64,000 bases of DNA, taken from contig CXTY01000036.1 in the NCBI GenBank assembly GCA_001404055.1, positions 62,001 to 126,000 on the forward strand, read 5' to 3'. The position numbers and the translations under genes are program-made. The stretch's first letter is position 1. Each line of letters begins with the position of its first letter. This stretch comes from Roseibium album (GTDB lineage Bacteria; Pseudomonadota; Alphaproteobacteria; Rhizobiales; Stappiaceae). Below, one piece after another: positions 25,933 through 34,114 of this stretch. The notes below the pieces were generated by a model that was not told the DNA's origin, searched no databases, and saw nothing but the letters and a program-made list of their open reading frames with translations.

Positions 25933-26272
25933 CATCCGTCTCCTTCGACAAGACATCTTCCAGCCCATCCAGGCGTTTGTCCCAGATCGAGCGCAACTCG
26001 CGGAACCACCGGTCGATTTCACCGACAGGCCCCATATCAGGCTCGATCAGGTGTTCACGCCATTCCGTTCGCCGGCATACAAGCCCGGCTGCCTCCAATA
26101 TCTTGATATGTTTCGACACTGCGTTGAGGCTGATATCGAAGTGCCTGGCAAGATCCGTGACCCTGATCGGCCCGTGTTGCACCAGCAGTGTCAGCAGCTC
26201 CCGGCGTCGCGGTTCGCTGACAGCCTTGAGTATTTCAGTGAGTTTTTGATCATCCGGCAATCGTTCAACCAT
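25925..26272 (-). CDS. ArsR-family winged-helix regulator
   Basis: 115 residues from the ATG at 26272 (an in-frame TTG at 26296 is possible). LTEILKAVSEPRRRELLTLLVQHGPIRVTDLARHFDISLNAVSKHIKILEAAGLV is the ArsR winged helix, followed by the WREHLIEPDMGPVGEIDRWFREL tail shared by regulators paired with SRPBCC proteins. It lacks the metal-binding cysteines of true ArsR/SmtB sensors. It probably represses its own two-gene operon through the palindrome just upstream. Confidence 0.9.
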   Translation of the reverse strand: MVERLPDDQKLTEILKAVSEPRRRELLTLLVQHGPIRVTDLARHFDISLNAVSKHIKILEAAGLVCRRTEWREHLIEPDMGPVGEIDRWFRELRSIWDKRLDGLEDVLSKETDDE

Positions 26273-26303
26273 GACGCTGAACTTATGCGCAGGCAAATTT
26301 CAG

Positions 26304-26319
26304 TCAACCATTTAGTTGA
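26304..26319. promoter_or_regulatory. candidate ArsR operator
   Basis: The inverted repeat TCAAC-CATTTA-GTTGA lies about 30-50 bp upstream of the ArsR start. Its outer arms are perfect. Similar TCAACCA-type palindromes are common in front of ArsR/SRPBCC pairs, as far as I recall. Confidence 0.45.
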
Positions 26320-26379
26320 ATGAATTTACTCGGCAGCAATCGCACAGCTGTTTGGCCCAGTTGTTCGGACCGCTAGTGC

Positions 26380-26751
26380 TTACTTCTTACCAACGTCCTC
26401 AACGTAGACAAGCGCCCTGCCCTCGCAGATCCGTGTGCCGTCGGCAGCCTCACAAATCGTTTCCAGATCGACTAGATGTTTTTCAGGCCTGAGCCGGGTG
26501 ATGGTAACTGATGCAGTAAGCTCCTCGCCGGTTGGTGCCGGAGCTAGAAATTCCAGGCTTTGTTTCAGATAATTTGTTCCCCGTCCCGGTAGTTCTACTC
26601 CGAGCAAATAGGAAAACAGCCCACCTATGAGAGGACCCGGGACATCCTTTGGAACATCGGCACCCTCACAAGAAAGCACAGCGAAGTCGCGCATGTCCTG
26701 ATCTGTATAGCTGCGGGAAAGTTCAGCACGCTGCCCGAGCTTCAGTGTCAT
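26380..26751 (-). CDS. MaoC-like hot-dog protein (second subunit)
   Basis: 123 residues of the hot-dog fold: LGQRAELSRSYTDQDMRDFAVLSCEGADVP, then PGPLIGGLFSYLLGVELPGRGTNYLKQSLEFLAPAPTGEELTASVTITRLR, matching MaoC dehydratase-like proteins. The usual D-x4-H catalytic motif is degenerate (no DxxPxH; the region reads CEGADVPKDVPGPLIGG). Its start codon overlaps the stop of the other MaoC gene by 4 nt, so it may be the non-catalytic or partner half of a heterodimeric enoyl-CoA hydratase. It is the last gene of the TetR-ECH-ligase operon. Confidence 0.8.
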   Translation of the reverse strand: MTLKLGQRAELSRSYTDQDMRDFAVLSCEGADVPKDVPGPLIGGLFSYLLGVELPGRGTNYLKQSLEFLAPAPTGEELTASVTITRLRPEKHLVDLETICEAADGTRICEGRALVYVEDVGKK

Positions 26752-27137
26752 TGCTTCGCTCCCAGGTCACAGGTACCCGACAGCGTGACGGCATTGTCAG
26801 CGCACCTCTTCACTTCAATCAGGACCTGGTTCGTTTTCTCAGGGTTTTCGGTAAAGGAAAAAGTCAGCTCTTCGTCCGCAAAGGACGGGTTTGGAAACAT
26901 CAGAGTCTGCGCCTCGTGCTTGCGTCCAGGATACAATTGTTCAAGAAGGGCAAAGACACGAGTATAAAGCAGCATGCCGTGCGAAACGGTCCTGCCGAAC
27001 CGTGTCCGCGCTGAAAATTCGGGGTCTACATGGATGGGATTGTCGTCACCGGACAGTCTGGCAAAGGCATCAAAATCTGCCTGACGAGGAACCCAGGTGA
27101 ATTTGGCGCTCACGGGCGCTTTGGCTTCAAGGCTCAT
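26748..27137 (-). CDS. MaoC-like (R)-hydratase
   Basis: 129 residues. The hydratase-2 motif is intact: FDAFARLSGDDNPIHVDPEFSARTRFGRTVSHGMLLY, with the catalytic Asp (DDNP) and His (PIH) of (R)-specific enoyl-CoA hydratases. It would hydrate or dehydrate an acyl-CoA made by the neighbouring ligase. The gene starts 3 nt after the ligase stop and is coupled to the second MaoC gene. Together the two resemble a split double-hot-dog enzyme. Confidence 0.87.
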   Translation of the reverse strand: MSLEAKAPVSAKFTWVPRQADFDAFARLSGDDNPIHVDPEFSARTRFGRTVSHGMLLYTRVFALLEQLYPGRKHEAQTLMFPNPSFADEELTFSFTENPEKTNQVLIEVKRCADNAVTLSGTCDLGAKQ

Positions 27138-27140
27138 GTG

Positions 27141-28682
27141 TTAAGCGTCCTCCGATGTTTTATCGGCCATGAATTCGTCTTTCAGGATATTCTTGCGCAC
27201 CTTGCCTGCCGCTGTGCGGGGCAGGTCATCTGCAATGGAAAAACTCTTCGGGATCTTGTAGGGCGCAAGATGTTTGCGGCACCAGTCGGGTAAGGTCAAT
27301 GGGTCGATATTTTGACCCGGCCGGGCAATCAGGAACGCGGCACCGACTTCACCCCACTTCTGATCCGGAACACCAATAACAACCGCTTCCAGAATTACTG
27401 GATGGCTGAGCAAGACCTTCTCAACTTCGGCTGGATAGACATTTTCACCACCCGAAATGTACATGTCCTTGATCCGGTCGACGATGTAATAGTAGCCATC
27501 TTCATCCCGGCGCGCGATGTCCCCTGATTTGAGCCAACCATCGACAGAGAAGGTCGCTGCTGTTGCCTCAGGATTGTCCATGTATCCGGGTGTGATGTTG
27601 GGACCGCGGAACTGAACTTCCCCTTCTCCGGGACCTTCCAGTATCTCGCCGTCGCCATCCACCAACCGGACATCGGTGAGGATCTGCGGCTTTCCGACCG
27701 ATCCGATTTTTTGGCCAGCACTCGCCCGGTCCATCAGAAATACAGTGGGCCCGGTTTCGGTCATACCCATGCCGTTGCAGATCGTCACACCCCGCTTTTG
27801 ATATTCCAGCAGCAGATGCTCGGGCACCGGCGCGCCACCACAGCCAAGGGATTTTAAGCTCGAAAAGCCAGTCTTCTCAACTTTTGAAGAAAGTGAAATC
27901 GCTTGATAAATTGCCGGAACGCCAAAGAAATTCGTCACTTGATCGGCGTTGATGAGATCCAGAACCGTGTCGGCATCAAACTTGCGCAGTATGGTTGAGG
28001 TTCCACCGTTCAAGAAGATCGGCAAGGTCGGCAGGTTGATACCTGCGGTATGAAACAGCGGCAGAAAATTAATACCCTTTTCGTCTACCGAGAGCCCTGT
28101 TGCCTGCCCGTAATTGATCATGTTCGCATAGGTCATTCCAGCGGTCTGAATAACGGCTTTGGGCAGGCCGGTCGTTCCCGAAGTAAAAAGCAGATACCAG
28201 GGAGACGCAGCCTTGATTTTACCGCAGCCAATTGCAGCTGGACTGGCATCCTTCAACAAGTCATCAAAAGCGCTGCTGGCGGTTGGCGTGGCACCGATCG
28301 GGCATAGTTCAACATCCGTTGCCGCAGTGAGTTCGCTTGCTGCTCCTGCAAATTCTGAATCGCAAAAAACTATTTTCGCCTTGGACGCTGCCAACACCGG
28401 CAAAAGCTCTTGCACCGGCTGACGCCAGTTGAGAGGAACCAGCAGAATTCCCGTTTTCTGAGCCGCGAACAGCAGTACAAAAAAGTCGGGATGATTGAGG
28501 CAAAGAACCGCGACGCGGTCACCTTTTTCAAGTCCCCGGTCCAGCAGAAAGTTGCCAAGACGGCTGGCACGATTGTTGATTTCGCAGAATGTGAAACTGC
28601 GTGCAGTTTCATGATCCACAAACGCAACGGCATCGGGCGTCAGCTCTGCCCGTTTGGCAGCCATATCCGTTAAAAACTCCAT
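27141..28682 (-). CDS. acyl-CoA synthetase / AMP-dependent CoA ligase
   Basis: 513 residues from the ATG at 28682, 3 nt or so after GGGAGAAC; an upstream GTG is less likely. The AMP-binding P loop TSGTTGLPK is at about residues 167-175, with GCGGAPVPEHLL, NGMGMTETGP, GYMDNPEATAATFSVDGWLKSGDIARRDEDGYYYIVDRIKDMYISGGENVYPAEVE following in the correct order. It activates a carboxylic acid to its CoA ester using ATP. It is placed between an enoyl-CoA hydratase and two MaoC proteins under a TetR regulator, so its acid is probably a fatty or aryl-alkyl acid. The chain length cannot be read from the sequence. Confidence 0.93.
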   Translation of the reverse strand: MEFLTDMAAKRAELTPDAVAFVDHETARSFTFCEINNRASRLGNFLLDRGLEKGDRVAVLCLNHPDFFVLLFAAQKTGILLVPLNWRQPVQELLPVLAASKAKIVFCDSEFAGAASELTAATDVELCPIGATPTASSAFDDLLKDASPAAIGCGKIKAASPWYLLFTSGTTGLPKAVIQTAGMTYANMINYGQATGLSVDEKGINFLPLFHTAGINLPTLPIFLNGGTSTILRKFDADTVLDLINADQVTNFFGVPAIYQAISLSSKVEKTGFSSLKSLGCGGAPVPEHLLLEYQKRGVTICNGMGMTETGPTVFLMDRASAGQKIGSVGKPQILTDVRLVDGDGEILEGPGEGEVQFRGPNITPGYMDNPEATAATFSVDGWLKSGDIARRDEDGYYYIVDRIKDMYISGGENVYPAEVEKVLLSHPVILEAVVIGVPDQKWGEVGAAFLIARPGQNIDPLTLPDWCRKHLAPYKIPKSFSIADDLPRTAAGKVRKNILKDEFMADKTSEDA

Positions 28683-28724
28683 GTGTTCTCCCAACACCTG
28701 GTGTTCAAGTTCATCAAACGTGCC

Positions 28725-29498
28725 TCAGGCACGCTTACCAGTGAATGTTCTCATGCCCTCAAGCGTCTCAGGGCGGGCGACCAGCTCCAAGAACCGAGCC
28801 TTTTCCTGTTCCAATCGGGACCGGGCCTGTGCACGGCGCGTCTTGTCCCAGACGCTTTGCCGAGTTGCCCTGTGCGTCTGCGAAGATCCCCGACCGAGTT
28901 CTGTCACCCAGCTATCAATTTGCTTTTCCAGTTCCAACCGGGGGCATGTGCATGTGGCGAGGCCCAAGTTTCGCGCATCAGCAGAATGGATGCGGGAATT
29001 CAGATACTGGATCTCCAGCGCCTTGGACGTGCCAATGCGTTCAGGCAGTAGCGCCGTCCAACCGCCATCCGGTGCAAATCCAACTTCACTGTAGAAAGGT
29101 TGAACAAAAGCATCGTCAGCCATGGCAACAAGATCGGCGGCAAGCATCAAACCCGTCGCGCCACCGGTCACAGGACCATTTACGGCTACGATCACGGGTG
29201 CAGGAAAGGCGAGCATCTCCAAAATAGCCTCGTGCAGACCGCCTACAAGGTCATCTGAGTACCGAATCAATTCATCGTGTGATTCAGCAAAATCAAGAAA
29301 TCCTTCAATATCACCTCCGGTTGAAAAACTTTTCCCCCGGCCGCACAACACAAGCGCGTTCGGCTCAACATCTGCCGCAGCGTCAATTGAACTGCGCAAT
29401 TCCGAAATCAGGTCTGGTACCAGAGCATTGTGACGGTGCGGACGATTGAGCCACAACCAAAGAGCTCCATTTCTGGTTTCGGTCTCAACCAGCCTCAT
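28725..29498 (-). CDS. enoyl-CoA hydratase/isomerase family protein
   Basis: 257 residues of crotonase fold. ALVLCGRGKSFSTGGDIEGFLDFA and VIVAVNGPVTGGATGLMLAADLVAMADDA form the oxyanion hole and CoA-binding region; FYSEVGFAPDGGWTALLPERIG carries the position of one catalytic residue as Glu followed by VGFAPDGG, typical of isomerase-like members. It lies 10 bp after the TetR gene and 42 bp before the ligase gene in the same direction. It likely acts on the acyl-CoA produced by the ligase. Confidence 0.9.
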   Translation of the reverse strand: MRLVETETRNGALWLWLNRPHRHNALVPDLISELRSSIDAAADVEPNALVLCGRGKSFSTGGDIEGFLDFAESHDELIRYSDDLVGGLHEAILEMLAFPAPVIVAVNGPVTGGATGLMLAADLVAMADDAFVQPFYSEVGFAPDGGWTALLPERIGTSKALEIQYLNSRIHSADARNLGLATCTCPRLELEKQIDSWVTELGRGSSQTHRATRQSVWDKTRRAQARSRLEQEKARFLELVARPETLEGMRTFTGKRA

Positions 29499-29508
29499 GT
29501 TCAGCCCC

Positions 29509-30132
29509 TCACGGTTTTATGCCGTTGGCGATGAGGTCATAGGCGGTAGCCACCAGATCGGGGATCGGTTTTTCGGTATTGAACACCACCAATTGCTCAC
29601 CAAGCGCACGGGCAATGCCCATTAGTGCCCAGGCCCGGGTTTCAGCATCCCCTGCAGAAATCTGCCCAGCCGCTTCAGCAGCAGAAAGACCGGCCCGGTA
29701 GCCGTCTTCAAAAGCAGTATAGTATTCGCGATAAGCTTCCGGGTCGACAAAAAGCGCTTCTTGAACAATGCGATAGAGATCTGGATGCGCTCGCACAAAT
29801 TCAAGAAACGCGCTCAGACCAGCCTTCTCAGCTTCCAGCCGGTTCTGAATATTCTGCGTCGCATCAGCAATTGTGTGGCGGACAAGACGCCCCATTTCCA
29901 GCACCAATTCGGAAAAAACCTCCTCCTTGGTTTTGAAATAGATATAGAAAGTTCCCTGTGCGACACCGGCCTCGCTTGTGATATGACCAATGGAGGCTTC
30001 GTTATATCCTTTTGCGCCAATCACCCGCTCGGCGGCGGAGAGAATCGCTTTGCGCGTGGCTTCTCCGCGAGCGGTTTTGGGTTGATTGCCCGGCACCTTT
30101 TGCGGCGCTTCTGCTTGTCCGGCCGTTCTCAT
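29509..30132 (-). CDS. TetR-family transcriptional regulator of the acyl-CoA operon
   Basis: 207 residues from the ATG at 30132, with AGGAGGAG 9 nt upstream; the longer frame has no ribosome site and would run into the operator. The helix-turn-helix ATRKAILSAAERVIGAKGYNEASIGHITSEAGVAQGTFYIYFKTKEEVFSELV is standard TetR. The C-terminal ligand domain is divergent as usual. It heads an operon of enoyl-CoA hydratase, CoA ligase and two MaoC genes. A perfect palindrome lies 28-51 bp upstream of its start and recurs in front of the branched-chain-type ABC operon at 46 kb, so it probably represses both, released by an acyl-CoA. Confidence 0.92.
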   Translation of the reverse strand: MRTAGQAEAPQKVPGNQPKTARGEATRKAILSAAERVIGAKGYNEASIGHITSEAGVAQGTFYIYFKTKEEVFSELVLEMGRLVRHTIADATQNIQNRLEAEKAGLSAFLEFVRAHPDLYRIVQEALFVDPEAYREYYTAFEDGYRAGLSAAEAAGQISAGDAETRAWALMGIARALGEQLVVFNTEKPIPDLVATAYDLIANGIKP

Positions 30133-30159
30133 CGCGTTAGGCTCCTCCTGAAATTCATG

Positions 30160-30183
30160 AAACATGAATCAGTATTCATGTTT
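30160..30183. promoter_or_regulatory. TetR-type operator, perfect palindrome
   Basis: Arms AAACATGAAT and ATTCATGTTT, perfectly complementary, flank the 4-nt spacer CAGT. It is directly upstream of the TetR gene. A second copy with the same spacer is at 46128-46151. Confidence 0.75.
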
Positions 30184-30321
30184 ATTTCTGAAAGGCAAGT
30201 CCCTTCTTCAAACCCTACAATTTATTGTTGTTTAATGCCGCATTGGTGCACATGTCGCATCGGTTTCGGACTAATATCCGGTTGTGATGAGGGCTATGGC
30301 GTTTAGACGCATGGTGTGCAA

Positions 30322-30335
30322 TTGACCTTGATCAA
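30322..30335. promoter_or_regulatory. Fnr/FixK-type box upstream of hemA
   Basis: TTGAC-CTTG-ATCAA matches the TTGATnnnnATCAA consensus with one mismatch. It lies about 165-175 bp upstream of the hemA start. Oxygen control of hemA by FnrL/FixK is known in other alphaproteobacteria. Confidence 0.6.
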
Positions 30336-30498
30336 GGCACAGAGTTTGATAATGCAGTTTTGAATAGCTCAAGGTTACCTGCTAGGTTGAGATCTGAAGT
30401 CAGGGTCTCAGATTGCTGAACGCCGCAAGGATGCGTAACTGAGCGGCACACGAGAGAGAGGCGCTGGAAGTATGTCCGGCGAGAATAGGGCCAGCATC

Positions 30499-31716
30499 AT
30501 GGACGTGAATGCGTATCTGGAAGAACGCCTGAGCAAACTTCATGACAATGGTAATTACCGTGTCTTTGCTGATCTTGAGCGTATGGCTGGAGATTTCCCA
30601 CGCGCCAAACGCTACCGGGAAGATGGCACTGTTCAGGACGTGACTGTCTGGTGCTCCAACGATTATCTCGGCATGGGCCAGCACGACAAGGTCGTCGGCG
30701 CGATGAAGGACGTAATCGCCAAATGCGGCGCTGGCGCCGGTGGCACGCGCAACATCTCCGGAACCAACCATTACCATGTCCTCCTTGAACAGGAACTGGC
30801 TGATCTGCATGCCAAGGAAGCAGCCCTGATTTTCACGTCGGGCTATGTTTCCAACTGGGCGGCTCTTGGCACACTTGCCTCGCAAGTCCCTGGCATGATC
30901 GTCTATTCGGATGGATTGAACCACGCATCCATGATCGAAGGCATTCGCCATTCCCGCTGCGAGAAACGCATCTTCAAGCACAATGACGTTGCCGACCTGG
31001 AACGCCTGATGGCTGCGGACGACCCGGACGCACCAAAACTGGTCGCGTTTGAAAGCGTCTACTCCATGGATGGCGATGTCGCCCCGATCAAGGAACTCTG
31101 TGACGTTGCCGACAAATACGGCGCGATGACCTATCTCGACGAAGTGCACGCCGTTGGCATGTATGGCCCACGCGGTGGCGGTGTTGCCGAACGTGAAGGC
31201 CTGATGGATCGGCTGACAATCATCGAAGGGACACTCGGCAAAGCCTTTGGTGTCATGGGCGGCTACATCACCGGCTCAAAAACAGTTATCGACTTCATTC
31301 GCTCCTTTGCCTCCGGCTTCATCTTCACAACGGCCCTGCCACCGGCATTGGCAGCAGGTGCCGCGGCTTCAATCCGTCATCTCAAGGACAGCCCGTTTGA
31401 GCGCAAGGCGCACAAGGAGCGTGTCGCACAGGTCCGCGCAGCACTCGACAAGCGCGGCATCCCGCACATGGACAATCCGAGCCACATCGTTCCGGTGATG
31501 GTGGGTGATGCCAAGAAGTGTAAATGGATTTCCGACATTCTGCTCGACACCTATGGCGTCTACGTGCAGCCGATCAACTACCCGACTGTTCCCGTCGGCA
31601 CTGAGCGCCTGCGTTTCACGCCCACGCCGCTGCATACACCTGAGGACATTGAACACCTGGTCGACTCGATCAATGATCTCTGGTCACAATGCGCCCTGGC
31701 ACGGGCTGTGGCGTAA
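30499..31716 (+). CDS. hemA: 5-aminolevulinate synthase
   Basis: A PLP enzyme condensing glycine and succinyl-CoA to 5-aminolevulinate, the C4 entry to haem biosynthesis and a hallmark of alphaproteobacteria. About 405 residues. Diagnostic stretches are YRVFADLERMAGDFPRA, WCSNDYLGMGQH, GAGAGGTRNISGTNHYHVLLE, FESVYSMDGDVAPI, YLDEVHAVGMYG and the PLP-lysine motif EGTLGKAFGVMGGYI. I place the start at ATG 30499, which aligns with known HemA N-termini; an in-frame ATG at 30472 is also possible, and neither ribosome site is strong. An Fnr-type box upstream suggests oxygen control. A clear terminator follows, so it is monocistronic. Confidence 0.96.
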   Translation: MDVNAYLEERLSKLHDNGNYRVFADLERMAGDFPRAKRYREDGTVQDVTVWCSNDYLGMGQHDKVVGAMKDVIAKCGAGAGGTRNISGTNHYHVLLEQELADLHAKEAALIFTSGYVSNWAALGTLASQVPGMIVYSDGLNHASMIEGIRHSRCEKRIFKHNDVADLERLMAADDPDAPKLVAFESVYSMDGDVAPIKELCDVADKYGAMTYLDEVHAVGMYGPRGGGVAEREGLMDRLTIIEGTLGKAFGVMGGYITGSKTVIDFIRSFASGFIFTTALPPALAAGAAASIRHLKDSPFERKAHKERVAQVRAALDKRGIPHMDNPSHIVPVMVGDAKKCKWISDILLDTYGVYVQPINYPTVPVGTERLRFTPTPLHTPEDIEHLVDSINDLWSQCALARAVA

Positions 31717-31740
31717 TCCAAAAAATTCGGCTTTTCTTCA

Positions 31741-31771
31741 AACCCGCTCTCTTCATGAGGGCGGGTTTTTT
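31741..31771 (+). terminator. rho-independent terminator after hemA
   Basis: The stem AACCCGCTCTC (31741-31751) with GAGGGCGGGTT (one mismatch) around loop TTCAT is followed by a run of six T. It lies 25 bp after the hemA stop. Confidence 0.9.
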
Positions 31772-31901
31772 GATGCCTTTTTCTCTTACCTGCTGTCCAA
31801 AGGCAAAAACTCGCACCACCAAATATTGAAACTGGTCTTTTCCCTTTTTCTCCCCCTGCCCTAGCTTCATCAGAGTAGCTGCGTTTGTGGAGTGATACAG
31901 T

Positions 31902-32639
31902 ATGCAAAAGCTCAGACTAATCACGACAACCTTCCTTCTCTTGCTCTCTTTTCCATCTTTCTCTGAAGAACTCGACCTCGAACTGGTGCTCCTGGCGGAC
32001 GCCACCGGCTCGATTGACGATGCTGAAATCCGCTTTCAGCGTGCCGGTTATGCCGAAGCGATCACGGATGCGTCAGTGCTGAACGCCATTGAAAGCAACA
32101 TCTACGGCAAGATCGCAGTCACCTATGTCGAATGGGGAGATCTGCTCTCGCAAGACGTTGTCGTCGACTGGACGGTGATCAGCGGCAAGGCTTCTGCGCA
32201 TAGTTTTGCCGACAGCCTGATGGAAGCTCCGCGGCGCGCCTATGGCCGAAATGCCATCGGTGCTGCGTTGTTGAAAGGCAAGGATCTGATCGACAACAAT
32301 GACATTCAGGGCCTTCGCCGCGTAATCGATCTGTCTGCCGACAGTGCCAATAATTGGAACGGCCCGACAATCAGCGAGGCCAGACAAAAGGTGGTTTCGG
32401 CAGGCATCGTCATCAACGGCCTCGCGGTACTGTGTCGGCATTGTTCAGGCCGTCCCGTAACCTACGATCTGGAAGAAAGGTTTTACACCGACATCATTGG
32501 AGGACCAGCAGCCTTCGTCGTTACTGCAGATAGTCCGCAGACATTTGCCGATGCCGTCAGAAAGAAGCTGATCCTAGAGATTGCAAGCAGACCGGAAGAC
32601 GCAAATCGGATTGTGCAACAGATGGCCCATATCGATTGA
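31902..32639 (+). CDS. secreted DUF1194 (von Willebrand A-like) protein
   Basis: 245 residues with a signal peptide (MQKLRLITTTFLLLLSFPSFS). DLELVLLADATGSIDDAEIRFQRAGYAEAITD at the mature start is the DUF1194 hallmark and resembles a vWA MIDAS motif (D-x-T-x-S replaced by DATGSID). RRVIDLSADSANNWN and AGIVINGLAVLC follow in family order. GGAG lies 9 nt before the start. It is expected in the periplasm. It seems monocistronic between hemA and the antiporter gene. Function unknown. Confidence 0.88.
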   Translation: MQKLRLITTTFLLLLSFPSFSEELDLELVLLADATGSIDDAEIRFQRAGYAEAITDASVLNAIESNIYGKIAVTYVEWGDLLSQDVVVDWTVISGKASAHSFADSLMEAPRRAYGRNAIGAALLKGKDLIDNNDIQGLRRVIDLSADSANNWNGPTISEARQKVVSAGIVINGLAVLCRHCSGRPVTYDLEERFYTDIIGGPAAFVVTADSPQTFADAVRKKLILEIASRPEDANRIVQQMAHID

Positions 32640-32803
32640 TACCAGTAGTGCAACCAAACTGGGCAAACATCAAATGCGAGAAGTCCCAAATTCGCCAGTC
32701 GGGTCTTCACATTGGCCACACAGCACTGTCATCTGCTTATGATTTGAAATAGCGGCACTGGCCTGTCCATATGTTGTTGTGAACTTTGGGGGAGAGAACG
32801 TTT

Positions 32804-34051
32804 ATGGCCACTGGTCTATTGATGCTGGCAATGTTCACGGTCTGCTACACGCTGCTGGCGAAGAAACTCTCCAATGGCATTTTGACAGCTCCCATCCTTT
32901 TCATCGGCTTCGGTGTCCTGATGGCTCAGAGCGGGATGTTTCCACTCACGGAAGCCGAGCATCTCCTGCACATCGTTGCAGAACTCGCCTTGATCATTCT
33001 CCTGTTCCTGGACGCTGCCCAGATTAATCTTCAGGCCATGCGCAAGCGTCACCAATGGCCGTTGCGCATGTTGGTGATCGGCTTGCCGCTTGCCATCGCT
33101 GTGGGGACACTCGCAGCAGCGCCGTTTCTTTCTGCCTATCCTTTGATTGTCGCAGCACTCGCTGCGGCGCTGCTTGCGCCAACCGATGCAGCACTCGGGC
33201 AAGCAGTCGTGACCAATGAAGCCGTTCCGGAGCGGGTTCGCCGCGCCTTGACGCTGGAGAGTGGATTGAATGATGGAATGGCCCTACCCATCATTCTTCT
33301 GTTCGCCAGCCTGACTGCCGAAATGATGGAACCCGACACCACGAACTGGCTGCTCTTCGGAGCCAAGCAACTTGTCCTCGGACCGCTGGTCGGTGGCATA
33401 ACCGGTGCTGTTGGCGGCATTCTGTTTCTGGCTGCGAAGCGTCGCAAGATGACCACAGCGACGATAGAAGGGATCGGCGCGATCGCCATGGCAGGTGGTG
33501 CTTATCTCGCAGCTGGTCTTGTGGATGGCAACGGGTTCATCTCTGCCTTCGTAGCAGGACTCTTTTTCGGCAATGTCATCAAGGGACAATGCGCATTCAT
33601 CTACGAATTTACCGAGAGCGAAGGACAGATGCTCTCCTGGGGTGCGTTCTTCCTGATCGGTCTTGCTCTGGTGCCAAACGCCATTGCTCATCTTGATATT
33701 GAGAGCCTTGCCATCATTCTGATCAGCTTGTTTGTTGTACGCCCGCTGGCCGTCTGGCTCTCACTGACAGGAACCGACGCTGCCCCGCTCACCAAACTTT
33801 TTTTCGGTTGGTTCGGGCCACGTGGCCTGGCAACTGCCTTGTTCGCGCTTCTTGTTGTCGACCAGATCGACCACGAAATCGGCGAACATCTTCTGAACCT
33901 CGCCGTCAACGCGGTCTGGATCAGCGCAATTCTACATGGTGCTACCGCGGTGCCTTTGGCCAAATGGTACGGCGCGCGCATGTCCAATAATGAAGGCGCA
34001 GCCGAAATGATGCCAATGCCACCATTGCGGTCGGAGACCGGACCAGACTAG
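32804..34051 (+). CDS. NhaP-type cation:proton antiporter (CPA1)
   Basis: About 415 residues with roughly 12 hydrophobic segments. TGLLMLAMFTVCYTLLAKKL at the start, AALLAPTDAALGQAVVTNEAVPERVRRALTLESGLNDGMALPII in the middle (the TD/ND ion-binding motifs of monovalent cation:proton antiporters) and LFFGWFGPRGLATALFALLV near the end are typical of NhaP/CPA1 proteins. The ATG at 32804 is preferred over an upstream TTG because GGAG precedes it. It exchanges Na+ or K+ for protons at the inner membrane, fitting a marine habitat. No partner genes. Confidence 0.9.
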   Translation: MATGLLMLAMFTVCYTLLAKKLSNGILTAPILFIGFGVLMAQSGMFPLTEAEHLLHIVAELALIILLFLDAAQINLQAMRKRHQWPLRMLVIGLPLAIAVGTLAAAPFLSAYPLIVAALAAALLAPTDAALGQAVVTNEAVPERVRRALTLESGLNDGMALPIILLFASLTAEMMEPDTTNWLLFGAKQLVLGPLVGGITGAVGGILFLAAKRRKMTTATIEGIGAIAMAGGAYLAAGLVDGNGFISAFVAGLFFGNVIKGQCAFIYEFTESEGQMLSWGAFFLIGLALVPNAIAHLDIESLAIILISLFVVRPLAVWLSLTGTDAAPLTKLFFGWFGPRGLATALFALLVVDQIDHEIGEHLLNLAVNAVWISAILHGATAVPLAKWYGARMSNNEGAAEMMPMPPLRSETGPD

Positions 34052-34114
34052 TTTTTAAGAACAATCAGCCAAAGCCGCGAAACAACTATTCGGGGCAATT
34101 AGCCGGGGGACCAT

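Noticed and set aside
30160..30183. Palindrome considered as a terminator for the TetR or hemA transcripts
   Set aside because: It lies between divergent genes, has AT-rich arms and recurs in front of another operon, so it fits an operator.
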